From contig NZ_CAKPYE010000017.1 of the NCBI RefSeq assembly GCF_934202705.1, positions 1 through 11,519 on the forward strand: DNA of 11,519 nt. Reading direction: 5' to 3'. Of this stretch, positions 6,751 to 11,519 are shown piece after piece. The translations under genes and the position numbers were made by a program. How positions within the stretch are numbered: the stretch's first letter is position 1; the number at the start of each line of letters is the position of its first letter. Source of the stretch: an uncultured Limosilactobacillus sp. GTDB taxonomy: Bacteria > Bacillota > Bacilli > Lactobacillales > Lactobacillaceae. The notes under the pieces were generated by a model. That model was given only the letters and a program-made list of their open reading frames with translations. It was not told the origin of the DNA and did not search any database.

Positions 6751-7954
6751 AGTAGACTAATTCTGAACTACTATAATGACTTCCTTTTGGAGTGGATGAA
6801 TGCTCACTACTTACACTGCCGGGAACATTGTACTCAGCACCACCAGGAAGCTTAAAGTTTGTATGGGTATATCCATCATAGTGAGTTTGCATCCGATATA
6901 TTCGAGTTTCGTGATTATCAACGGTAATTGGTTCTAGGCCAAGTTGAGTTCTGATGATTTTGGAAATGCGATTAATTTCTTTTGGACTGGCGATTTGGAA
7001 GGAAGCTCCATCAATCGTTGCGTTCTTTCCTTTAAAGTGGTAGGTTTTCACATTATTCATGGCTGGACGGTAGTTACCATATAGTACAGAGATGCTGTCC
7101 AGTGGAATGTTCGTTTTAACTCCGTCTTTGACGGCCGCTAAGATCTTATTTACAGCGCCAACAGAACCAGAAGACTTGAATTTATGGATGACATTGGTCA
7201 TGATTTGCTGTTGCCGTTTTTGACGACCGTAATCATTATTAGGATCGTCATATCTCATTCTCGAATACTTTAAAGCAAGTTCCCCGTTGAGATGTTGCTT
7301 TCCCTTAGGAAAGTGATGGCCTTCATAATCGAAGGCAAATGGATTATCGACTTCAACTCCGCCAACGGCATTAACAACTTTCTTCAATACTCCCATGTTT
7401 ACAACGGCGTAGTAATCAATTGGAATTCCTAGTAATTCTTTAACCTGTTTAACCGTTTGCTTTGGACCACCAATGGAGTAAGCAGCGTTTATTTTAACGT
7501 AATCTGCTCCTTTACTGGTGTTAACGCGGACTAAGGTATCACGAGGAATACTAGTCATTGTAATTGATTCTTTTTTAGGATTAACCGTAATAACTTCCAA
7601 TGTATCAGTATTACCACCAGAATTACCACGGTTTAAAGCACCAACATCGGTTCCCATGGCTAAGATGGAAACTGGCTGACCTTGGGCAAGCTTTTTGTCA
7701 ACTTTCCCATCGCCACTACTGAAGACACCTTTGGCGGTACTATGCAATTGATGGTATTCATAGCCACCTGCAAATAATAGTAAGACGGCAATAATTCCAA
7801 TAATTCGCCAAACCCAGTGGAACCCCTTTTTGTGGTGGTAAACGTAGGGTGGACGATGGTCAAAGTCATCATTCGAATGATGATGAGCTCGTTGGTCGAT
7901 TTCTTCTTCAAGATGGCGTCGGTATTCGGCCCGTGTTTCATGTTCGTGATTCAT
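6749..7954 (-). CDS. LCP (LytR-CpsA-Psr) family cell-wall polymer ligase
   Basis: This 401-residue single-pass membrane protein has its catalytic domain outside the cell. LCP enzymes transfer wall teichoic acid, capsule or similar polymers from undecaprenyl pyrophosphate carriers to peptidoglycan. Residues 1-47 are cytoplasmic and unusually rich in His and charged residues. A membrane helix spans about 48-64, and the LCP domain about 94-260. Its signatures are MGTD (100-103), NTDT (115-118), SIPRDT (135-140) and the block YSRMRYDDPNNDYGRQKRQ (230-248), with the conserved Asp and Arg residues. The C-terminal tail is Ser-rich and extracytoplasmic. ATG at 7954 is chosen because AGAGG (7968-7964) is nine bases away. 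A TTG nine bases further upstream abuts that site and is unlikely. The gene is divergent from prfC and has its own promoter and terminator. The specific polymer is unknown. Confidence 0.92.
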   Translation of the reverse strand: MNHEHETRAEYRRHLEEEIDQRAHHHSNDDFDHRPPYVYHHKKGFHWVWRIIGIIAVLLLFAGGYEYHQLHSTAKGVFSSGDGKVDKKLAQGQPVSILAMGTDVGALNRGNSGGNTDTLEVITVNPKKESITMTSIPRDTLVRVNTSKGADYVKINAAYSIGGPKQTVKQVKELLGIPIDYYAVVNMGVLKKVVNAVGGVEVDNPFAFDYEGHHFPKGKQHLNGELALKYSRMRYDDPNNDYGRQKRQQQIMTNVIHKFKSSGSVGAVNKILAAVKDGVKTNIPLDSISVLYGNYRPAMNNVKTYHFKGKNATIDGASFQIASPKEINRISKIIRTQLGLEPITVDNHETRIYRMQTHYDGYTHTNFKLPGGAEYNVPGSVSSEHSSTPKGSHYSSSELVY

Positions 7955-7963
7955 ATTCGACAA

Positions 7964-7968
7964 CCTCT
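7964..7968 (-). promoter_or_regulatory. Ribosome binding site deciding the LCP start
   Basis: AGAGG on the minus strand is nine bases before the ATG at 7954, a normal spacing. It directly touches the in-frame TTG at 7963-7961, which rules that codon out as the start. Confidence 0.75.
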
Positions 7969-7993
7969 ATTTAAATTCGTAATTTTAATTTAT

Positions 7994-8036
7994 ATATTAA
8001 CTTTCTAACCTTAGCAAATCAACGTTCAGTAGTCAA
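7994..8036 (-). promoter_or_regulatory. Two overlapping candidate promoters for the LCP gene
   Basis: Promoter A has -35 TTGACT (8036-8031), a 17-base spacer and -10 TAAGGT (8013-8008) with an upstream TG (extended -10). Promoter B has -35 TTGATT (8022-8017), a 17-base spacer and -10 TAATAT (7999-7994). Both spacings are optimal and both point to the LCP gene. Which is used, or whether both are, cannot be told from sequence. Confidence 0.55.
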
Positions 8037-8098
8037 TTTTAGATCGCAGTTTTTAAGGAGAATGTAATATTTTTCTGCTATTAAGACATGATTAATTA

Positions 8099-8107
8099 TG
8101 GTAACAT
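8099..8107 (+). promoter_or_regulatory. Weak candidate extended -10 for prfC
   Basis: TGG followed by TAACAT resembles an extended -10 and ends 33 bases before the prfC ATG. No convincing -35 accompanies it. The divergent layout requires a promoter somewhere in 8037-8123, but this is only the best of several weak choices. Confidence 0.25.
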
Positions 8108-8140
8108 TAAACAGATAATGCTTGAAAGGACGATTCAATA

Positions 8141-9721
8141 ATGACAACAGCAAAACAACTAGCTGAAGCTGTTAATAAGCGTCGGACATTTGCAATTATT
8201 TCGCACCCGGACGCTGGAAAGACGACCATTACCGAGCAAATGCTTCTATTTGGGGGAATTGTGCGTGAAGCTGGAACGGTTAAGGGCCGGGGTAGTAGTA
8301 ACTTTGCCAAGTCAGACTGGATGGAGATTGAACAAAAACGTGGAATCTCCGTGACATCATCTGTGATGCAGTTTGATTTTGAAGGAAAACGAATTAATAT
8401 TCTTGATACCCCAGGACACGAAGACTTTTCTGAAGATACTTATCGGACTTTGATGGCGGTCGATTCTGCTGTCATGGTCATTGATGGTGCTAAAGGGATT
8501 GAGCCGCAAACGCGGAAGCTTTTCCAAATTTGTAAAATGCGGGGAATTCCGATCTTTACCTTTATTAATAAGTTTGATCGGGATGCTCGTGATCCATTAG
8601 ATTTAATGAACGAAATTGAAGAAACGCTTGGAATTGAAACTTATCCAATGGACTGGCCAATTGGGATGGGGCGTCAATTTATGGGAGTTTACGATCGTTA
8701 CAATAAACGTGTAGCTTTGACTCACCCTGAAGATGATAACAACCCATATTTACCACTTGACAATGATGGACAAGTAATTGGTAATAATCCATTGGCTAGT
8801 GAAGGCGAGTGGAAGGATGCTTTAGATGGTATCGAACTAGTTGAAATGGCAGGAAATGAATTTAGTGAAGAAAAAATTCTTAAGGGTGATCAAACACCTG
8901 TCTTCTTTGGTTCTGCATTGACTAACTTTGGAGTGCGAACTTTTTTGGAAACCTATTTAAAGTATGCACCGGCACCAAGTGCTCATAAGACTGAAAATGG
9001 TGAAGAGATTGAACCACTAGATTCAGAACTCTCAGGATTTGTCTTTAAGATCCAGGCTAACATGAATCCACGTCATCGAGATCGGATTGCTTTCGTACGG
9101 ATTTGCTCTGGTGAATTTGATCGGGGAATGGATGTTACTTTGGAGCGAACTGGAAAACCAGTTCGGCTCTCCAACGTGACAGAATTTATGGCTAATACCC
9201 GGGAAAATGTTGAAAAAGCCGTGGCCGGAGACATTATTGGTTTGTATGATACCGGTAACTTCCAAATTGGTGACTCCATTTACACTGGTAAGAAGGACAT
9301 TAAATTTGAAAAGTTACCACAATTTACACCAGAATTGTTTATGCGTGTTTCTGCAAAGAACGTTATGAAGCAAAAGTCATTTCATAAGGGAATTAACCAG
9401 TTAGTGCAAGAAGGTGCCGTTCAGTTATTCCAAGGATATAATTCGAACGATTATATTTTGGGTGCAGTTGGTCAACTGCAATTTGAAGTGTTTAAGTTCC
9501 GGATGCAAAATGAATATAATTCTGAAGTAGTTATGGAACCAATGGGGAATAAAACGGCTCGTTGGATTAATCCAGAGCAATTGGATCCGAAGATGTCTTC
9601 TTCACGGAATATTTTGGTTAAGGATATTAATGGTGATCCACTATTCCTGTTTGAAAATCAATTTGCGGAAAATTGGTTTAAACAGAAGTATCCAGATGTT
9701 GAGTTAACAGCGAAATTGTAG
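8141..9721 (+). CDS. prfC: Peptide chain release factor 3 (RF3)
   Basis: This 526-residue translational GTPase speeds the release of RF1 and RF2 from the ribosome after peptide release. All G motifs are visible: the P-loop SHPDAGKTT (21-29), the switch I region with GRGSSNFAKSD and KRGISVTSS, DTPGHEDF (89-96) and NKFD (143-146). The SSNFAKSDWMEIEQKRGISV region distinguishes RF3 from EF-G and LepA, as does the length of about 525 residues. Domains II and III follow, including VGQLQFEVFKFRMQNEY. AAAGGA (8125-8130) is ten bases from the ATG. The gene looks intact and housekeeping, with higher GC than the genes around it. The GGAG that serves the next gene begins at the last base of its stop codon, so the next gene is probably read from the same transcript. 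Confidence 0.97.
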   Translation: MTTAKQLAEAVNKRRTFAIISHPDAGKTTITEQMLLFGGIVREAGTVKGRGSSNFAKSDWMEIEQKRGISVTSSVMQFDFEGKRINILDTPGHEDFSEDTYRTLMAVDSAVMVIDGAKGIEPQTRKLFQICKMRGIPIFTFINKFDRDARDPLDLMNEIEETLGIETYPMDWPIGMGRQFMGVYDRYNKRVALTHPEDDNNPYLPLDNDGQVIGNNPLASEGEWKDALDGIELVEMAGNEFSEEKILKGDQTPVFFGSALTNFGVRTFLETYLKYAPAPSAHKTENGEEIEPLDSELSGFVFKIQANMNPRHRDRIAFVRICSGEFDRGMDVTLERTGKPVRLSNVTEFMANTRENVEKAVAGDIIGLYDTGNFQIGDSIYTGKKDIKFEKLPQFTPELFMRVSAKNVMKQKSFHKGINQLVQEGAVQLFQGYNSNDYILGAVGQLQFEVFKFRMQNEYNSEVVMEPMGNKTARWINPEQLDPKMSSSRNILVKDINGDPLFLFENQFAENWFKQKYPDVELTAKL

Positions 9722-9731
9722 GAGATTTTAA

Positions 9732-11459
9732 ATGGTTAGAAAAGTTTCATTTTATATAACTACATTTTTAGCATTACTTGTTTTTATATATATTTTTTTT
9801 AATCAATTGTCTAAAGGGTTATATTTAGTTGGTGACACATCTTTTCACGTTAGTAGAATTTATGATATTCGACAATCATTTTTTAATCATGAAATACCAC
9901 TTTGGATAAATTTTCATTCTTTTTTTGGCTTGGGGCAAGCAGTTAATGGTATGTATCCAGATATTTCTTTATGGCCCTTTATCATGTTAACTTTGTGGAT
10001 GCCATTTCATACGCAAATTGTGGTTATTAATGGCCTGATTTTTATACTTACTCTCTGTGTAAGCTTTTTTACTTTTCAAAATCATAAAGTGAACGTTGAG
10101 AATGCAATTTTAGCTTCTATTATTTATGCTTTTTCAGGATATTGCATTTATGCTTTTATTTATGAATTTCAACCTGGAACAGCAGTGATATATTGTTTCT
10201 CATTTCCGATCTTGTATTTTATTAAGGATGTTTTAGAAAAAGATGTTATTGATTTTAGATTGGTAATTAAAGGTGCATTAATATTTACGTTAATTTTATA
10301 TTCTCATCTACTTAGTGCTGTTATATTTGCAACAGTTTTTGTGATTGCTTGGTTAGTGAATATTCTTATCAACAATAGAATTAATTTTTTTACGTTAATT
10401 AATATGTTACTTTCTGGTTGTCTAGCGTTGATTTGCAGTATGCCAATAATTTACAGAACTTTTCTTATTGAGAAAAGTGGGATCTCCTCGCCTTTTGGAA
10501 AGGGGCACGTCACTGCAGAAAGTTTTATGGATGTATTTATTCATTCTGATATAATTTCCAGAACTTCAATATCAATAATTGCTCTAGCACTCATGGTAAT
10601 AGTGCTATGTAATGAAACAAAAGATAGTAAGATTATTTCCGCTTTGTTGGTCGAGTTTGTACTAATCTTGATGTGTACTGATGTAATGCCATGGACTATA
10701 TTAGGTAAATTGCCGTTGATTAATATGCTTCAGTATACGCCATGGCGCTTTGGAATTTGGCTTAGCGTAATTCCTCTCTATGTTTTTTTAAGGTCAAGTT
10801 GGTCAAAGTATTCATTTAATATAGGGGGGGTAATTTTGGTAATACTTGCAATAGTTTCAGTTGTTTCCAGTGCCGGAAAGTTTCATGATGCTAGTAGCGA
10901 TGTTGCCAGGTTAAATGAGGATGCTCCACTAACTTACTATTTTCATGATCGTAAATTTAATAATATCTATAATCGAATACTTGTAAAAGACTATTCTCCA
11001 AATGGAAGTAATAATGTTGGAGAAAAAGACAAAGTTCAAAAGCATACTAGAATTATGGCAACTAATCCAACTATTAAAGTTAAAGGAAAAAGCTTTAAAT
11101 TAAGAAGAAAGCCATTAAGAAATGGGGTAATGTTTAGCTTAGACACAGATAAGAAGGTTTATAAAAGTTCAGGTCATTTAATGTTGCCAGTATATGGTTA
11201 TAAATCTTTATTAAAACAATATACGATTAGTATTAATGGAAAGAAAATTGACAGACGTAACTATGCAGTATCCAATGGATGGCTTACTATTTATAATGTA
11301 AAGGAAAATAATATTAATAATATTAAGGTGCAGTTTAGTAATCCTAAAATATACGTTTACACTCTTTGTTTTTCCATCTTTATAATTTTGTTATTAATAT
11401 TTATTCTTGGGAACATGAGAGGAAATTTTAATGATGAAAATTCACTACAAGATGTATAA
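9732..11459 (+). CDS. Large multi-pass membrane protein, GT-C/YfhO-like (putative surface glycosyltransferase)
   Basis: This 575-residue protein has about ten or more membrane helices. The first spans about 6-24. It is followed by a presumed extracytoplasmic loop with GDTSFHVSR (34-42) and FFGLGQAVNGMYPD (64-77). An acidic residue and a His in the first outer loop are the usual catalytic arrangement in GT-C enzymes that use lipid-linked sugars. Further helices run to about residue 382. A soluble region of about 160 residues follows, with a beta-rich stretch (SGHLMLPVYGYKSLLKQY), and then a last helix near 550-568. This resembles YfhO-type and PTPS-related-domain membrane proteins; I am not certain which. 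GGAG at 9721-9724 is seven bases from the ATG, only ten bases after prfC. A KxYKxGKxW secreted protein begins inside its 3' end. Composition is much more AT-rich than prfC. It has a G7 tract (10824-10830) and a T8 tract (9793-9800). Confidence 0.8.
   Translation: MVRKVSFYITTFLALLVFIYIFFNQLSKGLYLVGDTSFHVSRIYDIRQSFFNHEIPLWINFHSFFGLGQAVNGMYPDISLWPFIMLTLWMPFHTQIVVINGLIFILTLCVSFFTFQNHKVNVENAILASIIYAFSGYCIYAFIYEFQPGTAVIYCFSFPILYFIKDVLEKDVIDFRLVIKGALIFTLILYSHLLSAVIFATVFVIAWLVNILINNRINFFTLINMLLSGCLALICSMPIIYRTFLIEKSGISSPFGKGHVTAESFMDVFIHSDIISRTSISIIALALMVIVLCNETKDSKIISALLVEFVLILMCTDVMPWTILGKLPLINMLQYTPWRFGIWLSVIPLYVFLRSSWSKYSFNIGGVILVILAIVSVVSSAGKFHDASSDVARLNEDAPLTYYFHDRKFNNIYNRILVKDYSPNGSNNVGEKDKVQKHTRIMATNPTIKVKGKSFKLRRKPLRNGVMFSLDTDKKVYKSSGHLMLPVYGYKSLLKQYTISINGKKIDRRNYAVSNGWLTIYNVKENNINNIKVQFSNPKIYVYTLCFSIFIILLLIFILGNMRGNFNDENSLQDV
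11417..11423 (+). promoter_or_regulatory. Ribosome binding site inside the membrane-protein gene, serving 11431
   Basis: GAGAGGA lies seven bases before the ATG at 11431 and ten before the second ATG at 11434. It is the main support, with the signal motif, for a gene starting within the end of the preceding one. Confidence 0.75.
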
Positions 11460-11519
11460 AAAAGGTAAGACCTGGTGTTATATGGCCTTAGCGACGATTG
11501 CAGCCGCCACCGGCATGGC
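11431..11519 (+). CDS. KxYKxGKxW-type secreted surface protein, 3' partial
   Basis: The start of a new gene is read through the end of the membrane-protein gene in a different frame. It encodes MMKIHYKMYKKGKTWC and then a hydrophobic Ala/Thr/Met-rich segment (YMALATIAAATG). An exact KxYKxGKxW motif runs from Lys7 to Trp15. Such signals occur on large lactobacillus surface or secreted proteins, including glucansucrases, serine-rich adhesins and wall hydrolases like the one at 1125. GAGAGGA is well placed for ATG 11431, with ATG 11434 as an alternative start. The first 29 bases overlap the upstream gene, so translation may be coupled. The window ends after 29 codons; what the mature protein does cannot be told. 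GC content rises after about 11465, suggesting a different history from the gene before. Confidence 0.82.
   Translation, partial: MMKIHYKMYKKGKTWCYMALATIAAATGM

Noticed and set aside
7955..7963. TTG at 7963 as the start of the LCP protein, giving three extra residues
   Set aside because: The AGAGG site directly abuts this TTG, leaving no spacing, while the ATG at 7954 is nine bases away.
8107..8310. Antisense open frame across the start of prfC
   Set aside because: It is the mirror of conserved GTPase codons, with no ribosome site and no recognisable protein features.

Overview
The window looks like chromosomal DNA of an AT-rich, low-GC Gram-positive lactic acid bacterium. Limosilactobacillus reuteri or a close relative is the best guess. 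The evidence is the KxYKxGKxW signal peptides with glucan-binding-type repeats, the lipobox lipoprotein, the LCP family wall protein, strong AGGAG-type ribosome binding sites, and a remnant of a Firmicutes-type IS200/IS605 transposase. The species call is inference from protein style; no search was run.

Layout. Positions 1-2558 hold two secreted wall hydrolases in tandem: an amidase cut off at its 5' end by the window, then a complete NlpC/P60 endopeptidase. They share a roughly 44-residue wall/glucan-binding repeat. At 2642-3166 is a small lipoprotein of unknown function, closed by a clean terminator. At 3243-6304 three genes run head to tail: a GtrB/CsbB-like polyprenyl-phosphate glycosyltransferase with two C-terminal membrane helices, a second GT2 glycosyltransferase, and an AI-2E/PerM-family membrane protein. 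From 6305 to 6748 there is no intact gene. This stretch contains a series of hairpins, the last 52 codons of an IS200/IS605 TnpA on the minus strand inside a perfect 13-bp inverted repeat, a plus-strand terminator and a palindromic segment. An LCP (LytR-CpsA-Psr) wall-polymer ligase is on the minus strand (7954 to 6749) and is divergent from prfC (release factor 3) at 8141-9721. Ten bases after prfC comes a large GT-C/YfhO-like multi-pass membrane protein (9732-11459). Its 3' end overlaps the start of another KxYKxGKxW-type secreted protein that runs off the window at 11519.

How the genes fit together. Apart from prfC, most genes act at the envelope: peptidoglycan hydrolysis, attachment of wall polymers (LCP), and sugar transfer to lipid carriers and probably to an extracytoplasmic acceptor. 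A GtrB/CsbB-like enzyme and a YfhO/GT-C-like membrane protein are both present. In other Firmicutes such enzymes work as pairs, the first loading a sugar onto undecaprenyl phosphate and the second transferring it outside the membrane. Here they are about 5.5 kb apart, so pairing is a hypothesis. No CRISPR array, tRNA or rRNA was seen.
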